Positions 17,520 through 26,525 of a stretch of DNA of 64,000 nucleotides are shown one piece after another. The translations under genes and the position numbers were made by a program. The stretch is from JBEICQ01 sp046297395 (lineage in GTDB: Bacteria > Bacteroidota > Bacteroidia > UBA4408): NCBI GenBank assembly GCA_046297395.1, contig JBKCNM010000095.1:7851-71850 (forward strand), written 5' to 3'. Below the pieces are notes generated by a model. The model was given only the letters and a program-made list of their open reading frames with translations. It searched no databases and was not told the DNA's origin. Position 1 is the first letter of the stretch, and every line of letters begins with the position of its first letter.

Positions 17520-18263
17520 ATGAAGACACATGCCGAATGGTTTGCAGATTGGTTTAATACGCCTTATTATCACCTGCTCTATAGCCATCGCAACCACAAT
17601 GATGCAGCTGAATTCCTTGAGGGTTTATTGTCTGCTGCCAAACTCCCGCCCAATGCACGCATCCTGGATGCAGGTTGTGGCAGTGGTCGTCATGCCCTGT
17701 ACCTGCATCAAAAGGGTTTTCAGGTTACCGGTATCGATTTATCCGAAAAAAATATACGGATTGCTTCCAGCCATGCCAAGGAAGGATTAGCGTTTTTTAT
17801 CCATGACATCCGCAATGATTTTCGCATCAATTATTACGATGCTGTTTTTAATCTGTTTACCAGTTTTGGATATTTTGAAAATGAGCATGAAAACCTCCGG
17901 GTGCTTTCTTGTTTTTACAATGCCCTTCGTCCCGGCGGGCTGCTTGCCTTAGATTATCTGAATCCCGGCTTTGTCAGCAAAAATGCAGATTCCATCGGTT
18001 CTAAAACGATTGAGGGGATTGATTTTTCTTGGGAAAAGAAAATCCTTGGCAGGTTTGTGGAGAAACATATTTTGGTTAAAGACAAGGAACAGACATATCG
18101 CTATTCGGAAAAGGTTGAACTGATTAATCATGAGCAGTTTACTAACTACCTTACTACCATTGGCTTTGAGCAGATTCGTTTTTTTGGAGACGCTCAATTT
18201 AAAGACTATCATCCTGTGCATTCACCCCGGCAGATTATCTTCGCCACAAAACCCAAACGATAG
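17520..18263 (+). CDS. Class I SAM-dependent methyltransferase
   Basis: Cytosolic methyltransferase of 247 residues with an intact SAM-binding motif I (ILDAGCGSGRHAL, about residues 48-60), motif II acidic residue in VTGIDLS, and the post-motif stretch LRPGGLLALDYLNP. The C-terminal half (after residue ~160) has the antiparallel insertion typical of the small-molecule methyltransferase group. The substrate is unknown. I chose ATG 17520 because a TAnnTTTG box ends 5 bases upstream and homologous sequence begins around the HAEWFADWFNTPYYHLLY segment. The stop TAG shares its last base with the GTG start of the ZIP gene, so the two are coupled. Confidence 0.87.
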   Translation: MKTHAEWFADWFNTPYYHLLYSHRNHNDAAEFLEGLLSAAKLPPNARILDAGCGSGRHALYLHQKGFQVTGIDLSEKNIRIASSHAKEGLAFFIHDIRNDFRINYYDAVFNLFTSFGYFENEHENLRVLSCFYNALRPGGLLALDYLNPGFVSKNADSIGSKTIEGIDFSWEKKILGRFVEKHILVKDKEQTYRYSEKVELINHEQFTNYLTTIGFEQIRFFGDAQFKDYHPVHSPRQIIFATKPKR

Positions 18264-19003
18264 TGTTTTTTGCTTTTTTCATTAGTTTTTTATCCACTCT
18301 GGGTATTGGTTTAGCAGGTTTTGTGGTGAAACCTGCCCGCCTGCTGCACCAAAAGTTGCTCCTGGCTTTTACGGGTGCCTACCTCTTTGGTATTACGGTA
18401 TTGCTTTTGTTGCCGGAGGTTTTTACCGAATCTTATCCCGGTATAGGCTATTGGCTACTGGCCGGTTTTGTGTTTCAATACCTGCTTGAGTTTTTGTCCG
18501 AAGGCATTGAACACGGGCATCAACACATGCACCAGCATCATGCCCACGATGTGCATCTGCCCATAGGATTGATGCTCGGACTTTGCATCCATGCTTTTTT
18601 CGAGGGTATTCCCATGGTGAGACACTTGGCAGATGGCAACATCAAAATTTCTGAAACGCTCCTGCTTGGCGTTGCTGTGCACAACATTCCGATTTCACTC
18701 ACGCTGGTGCAGGTACTTCGTGAATGCGGACTAAAAAACAAACCGGTGATATTGCTTCTGTTGCTTTTTTCTGTGATGACTCCGCTCGGGATTTTGGCCG
18801 GAGGGTATTTTTACACAGGAATCGCTGCTGGGCATGAACAATGGCATGCTTGGTTTCTTGCCTTTGCCATTGGAATATTTCTGCATATCTCTACAACCAT
18901 TTTATTTGAAAGTCACCAGAGCCACAGGTTTAATTTGCAAAAAACCGTGGTGATTTTATTAGGCTTTGCATGTGCCCTTGGATTTTTTTTGGGGGGTGCT
19001 TGA
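18263..19003 (+). CDS. ZIP family metal transporter
   Basis: Inner-membrane divalent-metal (Zn/Fe/Mn) uptake protein, 246 residues with about 8 hydrophobic helices. A His-rich loop (HGHQHMHQHHAHD, about residues 74-86) lies between helices 3 and 4, as in ZIP proteins. The helix 4 metal-site motif HAFFEGIPM and helix 5 motif HNIPISLTLV supply the conserved His/Glu/Asn ligands. Translation begins at GTG 18263, overlapping the preceding TAG by one base (TAGTG); there is no better ATG. A strong terminator follows at 19064-19092. Confidence 0.92.
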   Translation: MFFAFFISFLSTLGIGLAGFVVKPARLLHQKLLLAFTGAYLFGITVLLLLPEVFTESYPGIGYWLLAGFVFQYLLEFLSEGIEHGHQHMHQHHAHDVHLPIGLMLGLCIHAFFEGIPMVRHLADGNIKISETLLLGVAVHNIPISLTLVQVLRECGLKNKPVILLLLLFSVMTPLGILAGGYFYTGIAAGHEQWHAWFLAFAIGIFLHISTTILFESHQSHRFNLQKTVVILLGFACALGFFLGGA

Positions 19004-19063
19004 ACAACTCTTCTTGTTTCATGTTAAGGTGTCATCAATTGATTTTCATTGGTTTTGTGGTTT

Positions 19064-19092
19064 AAGCCCCGGGAATGCAAGGCCCGGGGTTT
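19064..19092 (+). terminator. Rho-independent terminator after the ZIP transporter
   Basis: Stem AAGCCCCGGG (19064-19073) pairs with CCCGGGGTTT (19083-19092) over a 9-base loop, with one G-T wobble, and is followed by a T-rich TCTTTTG. It lies 60 bases after the ZIP stop and before metG. Confidence 0.85.
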
Positions 19093-19135
19093 TCTTTTGC
19101 TTTTTAATCTTCGTTTGCCCACTTTTGCCTCCCCA

Positions 19136-21193
19136 ATGAAATCATCACACAAACGATATACAGTTACCGCCGCATTGCCCTACGCCAATGGGCCTAAACA
19201 CCTTGGGCATCTGGCAGGGGCCTACTTACCAGCCGATGCCTATGTGCGCTATTTGCGCAGCCGTAAAAAAGATGTGGTGTTTGTTTCCGGCAGCGATGAG
19301 CATGGAACAGCCATTGCCAATCAGGCCCTCAAAGAGAAGGTAAGTCCTCAGGAAATTATCGACAAATACCACCGAATCAACAAGGAAAGTTTCGAAAAGC
19401 TGGGTATCTCATTTGATATTTACCATCGCACCAGTGAGCCCATTCATCATGAAACAGCGGCTGCGTTCTTCACTGAGCTCTATAACAAGGGATATTTGAG
19501 GGGAACAGAAACCGAACAATACTACGATGCTACATCAGGCAAATTTCTTGCCGACAGATACATCACAGGAACTTGTCCAAAGTGCCAATATCATGCAGCT
19601 TACGGCGATCAATGCGAGCGCTGTGGTTCTGATCTCACACCCACCGAACTGATTGAGCCCCGCTCTGTTTTAAGTGGAAGTAAGCCCGAACTGCGGAAAA
19701 CCACCAACTGGTTTCTTCCCATGGATGAATTGCAGCCTAGAATAGAGGCTTATATTGAGGACCATCGCTACTGGAAGCCAACAGTATACGGACAATGTCG
19801 TTCATGGCTCAACGAAGGATTAAAACCCCGAGCAATGACCAGAGATTTGGATTGGGGCGTGAAAGTTCCCCTGCCGGAAGCCGAAGGAAAAGTGATGTAT
19901 GTTTGGTTTGATGCACCAATCGGATACATTTCTGCCACTCGTCAATGGGCAAAAGATCATCAAAAAAACTGGGAACCTTACTGGAAGGACAAGGATACCA
20001 AATTGGTTCACTTTTTAGGAAAAGACAATATTGTTTTTCATTGCATCACCTTCCCCCTCATGCTCATGCTGCATGGCGATTATATTTTACCCGATGATGT
20101 ACCGGCCAATGAATTTATGAACCTGGAAGGGGAAAAGATGAGCACCAGCAGGGGCTGGAGCATAGAAATGCATGAGTATATTAACGATTTCCCCGGCAAG
20201 GTTGATGTCTTACGATATTATCTGCTGAGCATTTTGCCCGAACAGAAGGACAGTGAGTTTACATGGAAAGATTTTCAGGCAAGAAACAACAATGAACTGG
20301 TGGCGATTCTCGGAAATTTTGTGAACCGTGCCCTCGTGCTAACACATAAATTTTACGGCGGAAAAGTGCCTTTTGCTGGGCAAAATACCGAAGCCGACCT
20401 GGCATTGATTGCCGAAATGGCTGAGTTCCCTGGGCGTGTGGGCGCTTACATAGAACAGTTCCGTTTTAGGGATGCACTCATGGAGATGATGAACCTGGCC
20501 AGGCTGGGCAACAAATATCTCGCCGATACAGAGCCCTGGAAAATTGTAAAGACCCAACCCGAGAGAGCAGCCCATATTTTACATTTGAGTCTGCAGCTTT
20601 GTGCAAGTTTGTCCGCATTGTGTTTTCCATTTTTACCAAACACGGCTGCAGACATTGCCAATATGCTCAACATCGGGATTCCCGATTGGGACCATGCAGG
20701 AAAAACCAACTTGCTTAAAGGCGGCGATAATATTAAGGAAGCACATTTGCTTTTTGAGCGCGTAGAAGATGAAGTAGTTGAAAACCAGTTAAAGAAATTA
20801 AGGGAGAAAGCAGCGGCATTGTCACCTGCTCCTGCAACATCAGAAACCGTCATTCAGGCTGCGAAAGATGCCATTACCTACGAAGCTTTTTCTGCGATGG
20901 ATCTAAGAATTTCTCAGGTGCTTGAAGCTGAAAAAGTGACAGGAACAGATAAATTGCTAAAACTTCTGATTGATACAGGACTCGACAAAAGAATCATTGT
21001 TTCGGGGATTGCGCAGCATTATACGCCTGAACAATTGCCGGGAAAAAAAGTACTGGTGCTTGTGAATCTCGAACCCCGAAAAATACGGGGAATTGAATCC
21101 AAAGGAATGATTTTGATGGCAGAAGATGCCTCTGGTAAACTCAGTTTGGTTTGTCCGGTAGAGGATGTAAATCCCGGATCCGTCGTTAAGTGA
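19136..21193 (+). CDS. metG: Methionyl-tRNA synthetase
   Basis: Class I aminoacyl-tRNA synthetase, 685 residues from the ATG at 19136. HLGH (the HIGH equivalent) is at residues 22-25, a zinc-binding knuckle CPKC…CERC at about 145-163, and KMSTS (KMSKS equivalent) near 335. The C-terminal ~100 residues (FSAMDLRISQVLEAEKVTGTDKLLK…) are the Trbp111-like tRNA-binding/dimerisation domain. The frame is open back to 19049, but the extra residues overlap the preceding terminator and have no family similarity. A near-match -7 box (CACTTTTG) lies a few bases upstream of the ATG. Confidence 0.98.
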   Translation: MKSSHKRYTVTAALPYANGPKHLGHLAGAYLPADAYVRYLRSRKKDVVFVSGSDEHGTAIANQALKEKVSPQEIIDKYHRINKESFEKLGISFDIYHRTSEPIHHETAAAFFTELYNKGYLRGTETEQYYDATSGKFLADRYITGTCPKCQYHAAYGDQCERCGSDLTPTELIEPRSVLSGSKPELRKTTNWFLPMDELQPRIEAYIEDHRYWKPTVYGQCRSWLNEGLKPRAMTRDLDWGVKVPLPEAEGKVMYVWFDAPIGYISATRQWAKDHQKNWEPYWKDKDTKLVHFLGKDNIVFHCITFPLMLMLHGDYILPDDVPANEFMNLEGEKMSTSRGWSIEMHEYINDFPGKVDVLRYYLLSILPEQKDSEFTWKDFQARNNNELVAILGNFVNRALVLTHKFYGGKVPFAGQNTEADLALIAEMAEFPGRVGAYIEQFRFRDALMEMMNLARLGNKYLADTEPWKIVKTQPERAAHILHLSLQLCASLSALCFPFLPNTAADIANMLNIGIPDWDHAGKTNLLKGGDNIKEAHLLFERVEDEVVENQLKKLREKAAALSPAPATSETVIQAAKDAITYEAFSAMDLRISQVLEAEKVTGTDKLLKLLIDTGLDKRIIVSGIAQHYTPEQLPGKKVLVLVNLEPRKIRGIESKGMILMAEDASGKLSLVCPVEDVNPGSVVK

Positions 21194-21263
21194 GACAATG
21201 AACTTTGCCGGTAAATGAAGTAGCAACATCTTCTCTTCGGACTGAGTAAAACAGAGGAAAAAC

Positions 21264-21320
21264 GCAAAAGGCACAAGTTAAAAAAGTTGGATGTATCAGA
21301 TACATTGCGCCTTTTTTTGC
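21264..21320. terminator. Probable terminator between metG and the convergent methyltransferase gene
   Basis: AAAAGGC (21266-21272) can pair with GCCTTTT (21309-21315), enclosing a perfect ATGTATC-A-GATACAT hairpin (21291-21305). A run of seven T follows on the plus strand (21312-21318) and a T-rich stretch on the minus strand, so it may act in both directions. Confidence 0.45.
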
Positions 21321-21355
21321 AGCATTTCAATTTGTTTTTTTTCTTCAGAGCACAA

Positions 21356-22042
21356 TCAGCGTACAGCTATTCCATAGCCCACATATCTCAGATTCTCCGG
21401 GATTAAAGGCATCATGAGGTCATCTGCACGGGAGAGCAGGTTTCGCTGTTTTTCAGTCCTGCCAAAGGCAGAAAAAAAACCATGAGATTGTATGTTTACA
21501 GAAGAAAACTCCCCGGTCAGGGTTCGGAGTTCTGTCATGTTTGGGTATCTCCATGAATGTCCCCATTTTACAAAATACCTGCGCATGAATTGGTGCAGGG
21601 CTGAGGCCGACAGATTTTCTGCAAACAAAAATATCCCGCCCGGCTTCAGGGCTTTGTAAATTTCTTGGGTTGCCAGTTTTTGCTTTTCAAAATCATTATC
21701 CCTTCCTATACCGCCCAACACAGATTTGCATACGACCAAATCAAAATGAGATTCATAAGGAATGCGTGTGGCATCAATGTCCTGATAGGAAATTAATTTT
21801 TCCATTCCGAATTTTTGGTGAAGGGGATAAGCAGATTTTTCACTGCCCGATAAATCAGAGCATATTACCTGAATGCCTTTTTGTGCAAGCCAAAGAGAGA
21901 GGCCTCCTTGGTTGGCTCCCAACTCCAATGCATTTTGAATCTTGTTCCATGGCACATGGGTTTCCCAATAGTGAAGGGACTTGCTCCAGCAGCGTGAATC
22001 CCATAAAAGGTAATCATGATTTGAAGGTAAATTTTTTATCAT
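21356..22042 (-). CDS. Class I SAM-dependent methyltransferase
   Basis: Cytosolic methyltransferase-like protein of 228 residues. The SAM motif reads ALELGANQGGLSLWLA (about residues 38-53), followed by VICSDLSGSE with the ribose-binding Asp and later ALKPGGIFLFAENL. The C-terminal part (RYFVKWGHSWRYP…) resembles methyltransferases linked with polysaccharide or quinone metabolism, but I cannot name a substrate. It stands alone, convergent with metG and divergent from pheT. Composition is like that of its neighbours. Confidence 0.85.
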   Translation of the reverse strand: MIKNLPSNHDYLLWDSRCWSKSLHYWETHVPWNKIQNALELGANQGGLSLWLAQKGIQVICSDLSGSEKSAYPLHQKFGMEKLISYQDIDATRIPYESHFDLVVCKSVLGGIGRDNDFEKQKLATQEIYKALKPGGIFLFAENLSASALHQFMRRYFVKWGHSWRYPNMTELRTLTGEFSSVNIQSHGFFSAFGRTEKQRNLLSRADDLMMPLIPENLRYVGYGIAVR

Positions 22043-22227
22043 CTGAAATTAAATATGGTCTCTGCAAAGTAAAAAAAACCATAGATATTTTGTTTTTTAT
22101 TCATCCCTAAATGTCTATTCGAATGAGGAAAACAAATGTCCTCAGGTATTTTTTCGAAAGTTTTAATTTTTGCTGAATCATTGTCCGATTTGCGATAAAG
22201 AGGAAATTGCTGATGTAAATTCGGGGA

Positions 22228-22235
22228 TAATTTTG
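22228..22235 (+). promoter_or_regulatory. -7 box TAATTTTG upstream of pheT
   Basis: Exact TAnnTTTG match 12 bases before the ATG at 22248. It supports that start over the frame-open TTG at 22170. Confidence 0.45.
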
Positions 22236-22247
22236 CTTTTTTGCAAG

Positions 22248-24647
22248 ATGAAAATTTCCTACCGCTGGTTATCCCGATATCTTCCTCAAATACCTCCTGT
22301 GGAGGAAATAGCTGAACTGCTTACTTCCTCAGGCCTGGAAGTGGAATCCATTGAAACTTTTGAAACCATCAAAGGAAGTTTAAAAGGCTTGGTATGCGGA
22401 AAGGTACTCACCTGTGTGCAACATCCCAATGCAGACAGGCTTAAACTTACAACGGTTGACGATGGAAGTGGTACCCTGATACAGGTAGTGTGCGGAGCAC
22501 CTAATGTGGCAGCAGGACAGCATGTGGTGTTGGCACCTGTGGGAACCACGGTTCATCCCTTGGAAGGTGAACCTTTTGTAATCAAACAAGCAAACATTCG
22601 CGGAGAACTGTCTCAAGGCATGTTGTGTGCGGAAGATGAGATAGGATTGGGAAAGAGCCATGAGGGCATATTAATTTTGCCTGAAACCATAGCACCCGGT
22701 CAATTGCTTGCACCCATTTTTGGAGCAGAGGAAGACCTGGTGCTCGAAATAGGACTTACTCCCAATCGCATCGATGCCATCAGCCACATGGCCGTTGCCA
22801 GAGAAATTGTGGCATTGTACCGCATCCGTAAAAACATCCTTTTAGATTTTACTGAGCCGGAACTTATCATGGCTCCAAAGGACATCAGCATGCCTGTTGG
22901 CATCAAGGTTGAAGCTGAAGATACCTGCCTGCGATACAATGCCAGTTATGCAAGCGGGTTTGCCGGCATTCACACGCCTTTGTGGATGCGCAACCTTCTG
23001 CTTGCTGCAGGCCTTCGTCCCATTCATCTGGCTGCAGACATATGCAATTTTGTGATGTTAGAAACCGGGCAGCCCATGCATGCTTTCGATGCCGCAAAGA
23101 TTGAAGGCAAGCATCTTTATATCAGAAAGGCTCAGGAAAATGAAGCCTTTGAACTACTCGATGGAAGCCTGTGCAAAACAGATGCTCAGGATCTTGTTAT
23201 TGTCGACACAAAGAAACCTCTGTGCCTTGCCGGTATCATGGGTGGAAGGGAAGCCGCCATGCAGGTAAATAGTGATGAGCTGGTGTTTGAATCAGCCTGT
23301 TTTGCTCCCATAAACATTCGGAAATCCTCCAAAAGATTACAGGTAAAAAGTGATTCATCCTTTCGTTTTGAGCGCGGCAGCGACATCAATGCCTGCGAAT
23401 ATGCGCTGAGGAGAGCCATCACTTTGCTTTCGCAATCTGCTCCCGCATGCAAGATACAGGGATGGTTCCAACATTATCCCGTGTCGGTATCACCCAAGAT
23501 TCTCCAGGTAAATCCCGACAAAATCCGCCGCATTACCGGAACCCTTGTTTCAAACAATGAGATGGCAGGCATTTTAACCACAGGTGGCATGCCCACAAAA
23601 GCAGAGGGTGAAAACCTAATGGTAAGCATTCCTACCAGCAAAGTGGATGTTACCCGCGAGGCCGATGTGGCAGAAGAATTTTTAAGACTATACGGATACG
23701 ACAATGTGGTCTTGCCGGAGGTCATGAAGTTTACTCCTTCCTCACTTGGCTCTCCTTATGAACTTAGAGACAAACTGGCCGGGTATCTCACCGGGAGAGG
23801 ATTCACAGAAACCATGTCCCTTTCATTGGATGCTGCAAACGGATGGCATGCCGAGGGAGTGGAACCGGTGCCGGTTGATAATCCGCTAAGCAGCGAACTG
23901 GGTGTGTTGCGCACCGGAATGCTGGGAGGCATGCTGAAAACAACAGCCCATAACATGTCTCACAAAACCCATGACATTCGGATTTTTGAATTTGGAAAAA
24001 CCTATGCCAAAACTCCGGAGGGCATAGCAGAAAAACATGTGCTGGGTATCCTGGCAAGCGGCAAAATGAATGAGCATCATTTCTCGGTCTCGGGAAGAGA
24101 ATCTGGTTGGATGGACATCAAAGCCCTCACAGAGGTATGTCTTCAAATGTGTGGATGCAATCCATCGAACCTCAAAATTTCCTCCACGGCTCATGGTTTT
24201 GTTTTTACAGGAAAAAAGGAAATGGTTTTTGCCGAAATATATGTACTCAATAAAAAACAGTTGGCCGGTCTTGATATCAGGCAGTCTGTTTTTGCTGCCA
24301 GCATCTATCTTGATGTATGCAATCGATATGCTGAAGCGGCTCCCAAATTCAAACAGGTGACCAAGTTCCCTTCGGTAAAGCGGGATCTAGCCCTTGTCAT
24401 AGATCACACGGTGGAGTATCATACCTTGAAGCGGCTGGCTTTTGAAACGGAGAGAAAGTTGTTGAAAGAAGTGAGTTTGTTTGATGTGTACAAAGGAGAC
24501 AAAATCCCGGAAGGAAAGAAAAGTTATGCGCTCAGTTTTGTTTTGCAGGACGCCGCAAAAACCTTGTCTGATGTTGAAATAGATCAGTGCATGGACAAAC
24601 TCCTCAAAAAATTTGAAAAAGAGACAGGTGCTTCGTTGCGATCCTGA
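22248..24647 (+). CDS. pheT: Phenylalanyl-tRNA synthetase beta subunit
   Basis: Large subunit of the (alpha-beta)2 PheRS, 799 residues. Starting at MKISYRWLSRYLPQIP, it shows the OB-fold tRNA-binding domain (LVCGKVLTCVQHPNADRLKL, about residues 42-150), the B3/4 editing domain, a B5 domain, the catalytic-like domain and the C-terminal ferredoxin-like anticodon-binding domain (FPSVKRDLALVIDHTV…). The ATG at 22248 is supported by the family N-terminus and an upstream -7 box; the ORF extends to 22170 without similarity. pheS is not adjacent, as is common in Bacteroidota. ispE follows 16 bases downstream. Confidence 0.98.
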   Translation: MKISYRWLSRYLPQIPPVEEIAELLTSSGLEVESIETFETIKGSLKGLVCGKVLTCVQHPNADRLKLTTVDDGSGTLIQVVCGAPNVAAGQHVVLAPVGTTVHPLEGEPFVIKQANIRGELSQGMLCAEDEIGLGKSHEGILILPETIAPGQLLAPIFGAEEDLVLEIGLTPNRIDAISHMAVAREIVALYRIRKNILLDFTEPELIMAPKDISMPVGIKVEAEDTCLRYNASYASGFAGIHTPLWMRNLLLAAGLRPIHLAADICNFVMLETGQPMHAFDAAKIEGKHLYIRKAQENEAFELLDGSLCKTDAQDLVIVDTKKPLCLAGIMGGREAAMQVNSDELVFESACFAPINIRKSSKRLQVKSDSSFRFERGSDINACEYALRRAITLLSQSAPACKIQGWFQHYPVSVSPKILQVNPDKIRRITGTLVSNNEMAGILTTGGMPTKAEGENLMVSIPTSKVDVTREADVAEEFLRLYGYDNVVLPEVMKFTPSSLGSPYELRDKLAGYLTGRGFTETMSLSLDAANGWHAEGVEPVPVDNPLSSELGVLRTGMLGGMLKTTAHNMSHKTHDIRIFEFGKTYAKTPEGIAEKHVLGILASGKMNEHHFSVSGRESGWMDIKALTEVCLQMCGCNPSNLKISSTAHGFVFTGKKEMVFAEIYVLNKKQLAGLDIRQSVFAASIYLDVCNRYAEAAPKFKQVTKFPSVKRDLALVIDHTVEYHTLKRLAFETERKLLKEVSLFDVYKGDKIPEGKKSYALSFVLQDAAKTLSDVEIDQCMDKLLKKFEKETGASLRS

Positions 24648-24663
24648 TGTACTTGCGATTAAG

Positions 24664-25485
24664 ATGATTGTTTTTCCAAATGCAAAAATAAACCTCGGGC
24701 TCTGTATCACTGATAAAAGAGCAGATGGTTACCACAACATCAACTCGGTGTTTTATCCGCTCCGGAATTGTTGTGATGTGTTGGAAGGCATTCATCTGAA
24801 CTTGCCTGATCATACCTGCAAGCTCATCATGATGGATGAACATTGGAAGGAGCCCGAAGAAGCGAACCTTGTTTACAAGGCCTATCATTTGTTGGCCAAA
24901 GATTTTAAGCTGGGAGGTACCTGCTTTCGTCTGAAAAAAACGATTCCCACAGGAGCAGGTTTGGGTGGAGGATCGGCCGATGCTGCATTTGCAGTTCAAC
25001 TATTGTCGGAACTATATAATTTGAACCTAAGCAGGGAACAGAAGCTTTCATATGCTGCCATGTTGGGGAGCGATGTGCCTTTTTTTATCGACAATACGCC
25101 TGCTGCGGTGAGTGGGAGAGGAGAAGACATCCGGCCCATCGAATTGTCTCTCTCCGGTTATTTTCTTTGCTTGATTCACCCCGGAATATTTGTATCCACA
25201 CCGGAAGCATACAGACTAATCAGTCCCGCCGTGCCCAAACATCTTCCTGCCGATGTGGTACAATTGTCTCCTGATAAATGGAAGCCTCTCTTGGTAAATG
25301 ATTTCGAAATGCCACTCTTTAAAAAACATCCTCTTATTGGCCGTCTCAAGGATTGGATGTACGAGCAGGGTGCCCTGTTTGCGCTCATGTCGGGCAGTGG
25401 AAGCGCAGTGTACGGTATATTCGAAAAAAAACCCGGATTGCCTGCTTTTCCTGGCGCCATTTTTCAGAGGGAATTCCCACTCTGA
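24664..25485 (+). CDS. ispE: 4-diphosphocytidyl-2-C-methyl-D-erythritol kinase
   Basis: GHMP-family kinase of the MEP pathway (273 residues), phosphorylating the 2-hydroxyl of CDP-methylerythritol. The N-terminal NAKINLGL carries the catalytic Lys8, the ATP-binding glycine loop PTGAGLGGGSADAA is at residues 95-108, and LGSDVPF holds Asp137. I chose ATG 24664 since it gives the standard MIVFPNAKINL start; the open frame to 24613 overlaps pheT. The C-terminal GHMP motif LMSGSGSAVYGIF is intact. Together with dxs at 5918 it shows the cell makes isoprenoids by the non-mevalonate route. Confidence 0.97.
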   Translation: MIVFPNAKINLGLCITDKRADGYHNINSVFYPLRNCCDVLEGIHLNLPDHTCKLIMMDEHWKEPEEANLVYKAYHLLAKDFKLGGTCFRLKKTIPTGAGLGGGSADAAFAVQLLSELYNLNLSREQKLSYAAMLGSDVPFFIDNTPAAVSGRGEDIRPIELSLSGYFLCLIHPGIFVSTPEAYRLISPAVPKHLPADVVQLSPDKWKPLLVNDFEMPLFKKHPLIGRLKDWMYEQGALFALMSGSGSAVYGIFEKKPGLPAFPGAIFQREFPL

Positions 25486-25503
25486 GCCATTGATGGATTC
25501 CCT

Positions 25504-25511
25504 TATCTTTG
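25504..25511 (+). promoter_or_regulatory. -7 box TATCTTTG upstream of the deoxyhypusine-synthase-like gene
   Basis: Exact TAnnTTTG match 12 bases before the ATG at 25524, in the gap after ispE. It marks this gene as a separate transcription unit. Confidence 0.55.
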
Positions 25512-25523
25512 CTGCCCTTAAAA

Positions 25524-26504
25524 ATGGATATGAAAAAAGGACCTGTTTCCGGTTTTATAGAACACCACTACCGTCATTTTAATGCAGCTGCCCTCATGGA
25601 TGCAGCCAAAGGTTACGAAACCCATCTGCTGGAAGGTGGCAAAATGATGATTACCCTTGCGGGTGCCATGAGTACAGCCGAATTGGGTATCTCACTTGCC
25701 GAGATGATCCGACAGGACAAGGTTCAGATCATTTCCTGCACTGGTGCAAATCTGGAGGAAGACATCATGAACCTCGTGGCTCATAAATCATACAAACGCG
25801 TGCCACATTACCGCGACCTGAGTCCACAGGACGAATGGGATTTGCTCGAAAATCATTTCAACAGGGTAACCGATACCTGCATTCCTGAAGAGGAAGCTTT
25901 CAGGCGCTTACAAAAGCACATACATAGGATTTGGAAGAACGCCGACATGCAGGGGGAAAGGTATTTTCCCCATGAATTTATGTATCAGATTTTGCTCAGT
26001 GGCGAGCTTGAACAGTATTATGAAATAGATCCCTCCAATTCATGGATGTTGGCTGCAGCGCAAAAAAATCTGCCCATCATTGTACCTGGTTGGGAAGACT
26101 CCACCATGGGAAACATCTTTGCATCCTATTGTATCAAAGGAGAAATTAAACCTTCCACCATGAAGTCAGGCATCGAGTATATGATGTGGTTGGCAGATTG
26201 GTATATCAAGCATTCATCCGGCAAAGGAGTAGGCTTTTTTCAGATTGGTGGCGGGATAGCAGGTGACTTCCCCATTTGTGTGGTGCCCATGCTTTATCAG
26301 GACATGGAAATGGAAGAAATTCCTTTTTGGAGCTATTTCTGCCAGATTTCTGATTCTACCACCAGCTATGGTTCTTATTCCGGGGCGGTTCCGAATGAAA
26401 AAATTACCTGGGGGAAATTGGGTATTGAAACGCCCAAATATGTCATTGAATCCGATGCTACCATTGTGGCACCTCTTATTTTTTCATGGTTGTTAGGTTG
26501 GTAA
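25524..26504 (+). CDS. Deoxyhypusine synthase-like protein (probable homospermidine synthase)
   Basis: NAD-dependent enzyme of the deoxyhypusine synthase fold, 326 residues. The active-site block ends in ITWGKLGIET with Lys298, matching the catalytic Lys of deoxyhypusine synthase (WGK), and FFQIGGGIAGDFPIC (about 238-252) is an NAD/substrate-binding segment. Bacteria lack eIF5A, so bacterial homologues act on polyamines; several make sym-homospermidine from putrescine and spermidine. Homospermidine is a common polyamine in Bacteroidota, which fits, but substrate is inferred. I preferred ATG 25524; ATG 25530 is also possible, and TTG 25509 falls within the -7 box. Confidence 0.9.
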   Translation: MDMKKGPVSGFIEHHYRHFNAAALMDAAKGYETHLLEGGKMMITLAGAMSTAELGISLAEMIRQDKVQIISCTGANLEEDIMNLVAHKSYKRVPHYRDLSPQDEWDLLENHFNRVTDTCIPEEEAFRRLQKHIHRIWKNADMQGERYFPHEFMYQILLSGELEQYYEIDPSNSWMLAAAQKNLPIIVPGWEDSTMGNIFASYCIKGEIKPSTMKSGIEYMMWLADWYIKHSSGKGVGFFQIGGGIAGDFPICVVPMLYQDMEMEEIPFWSYFCQISDSTTSYGSYSGAVPNEKITWGKLGIETPKYVIESDATIVAPLIFSWLLGW

Positions 26505-26525
26505 TTTTTATATTTACACGCCTTC

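Noticed and set aside
22071..22247. T-box leader ahead of pheT
   Set aside because: No T-box sequence or terminator/antiterminator pair seen; a -7 box lies just before the ATG.
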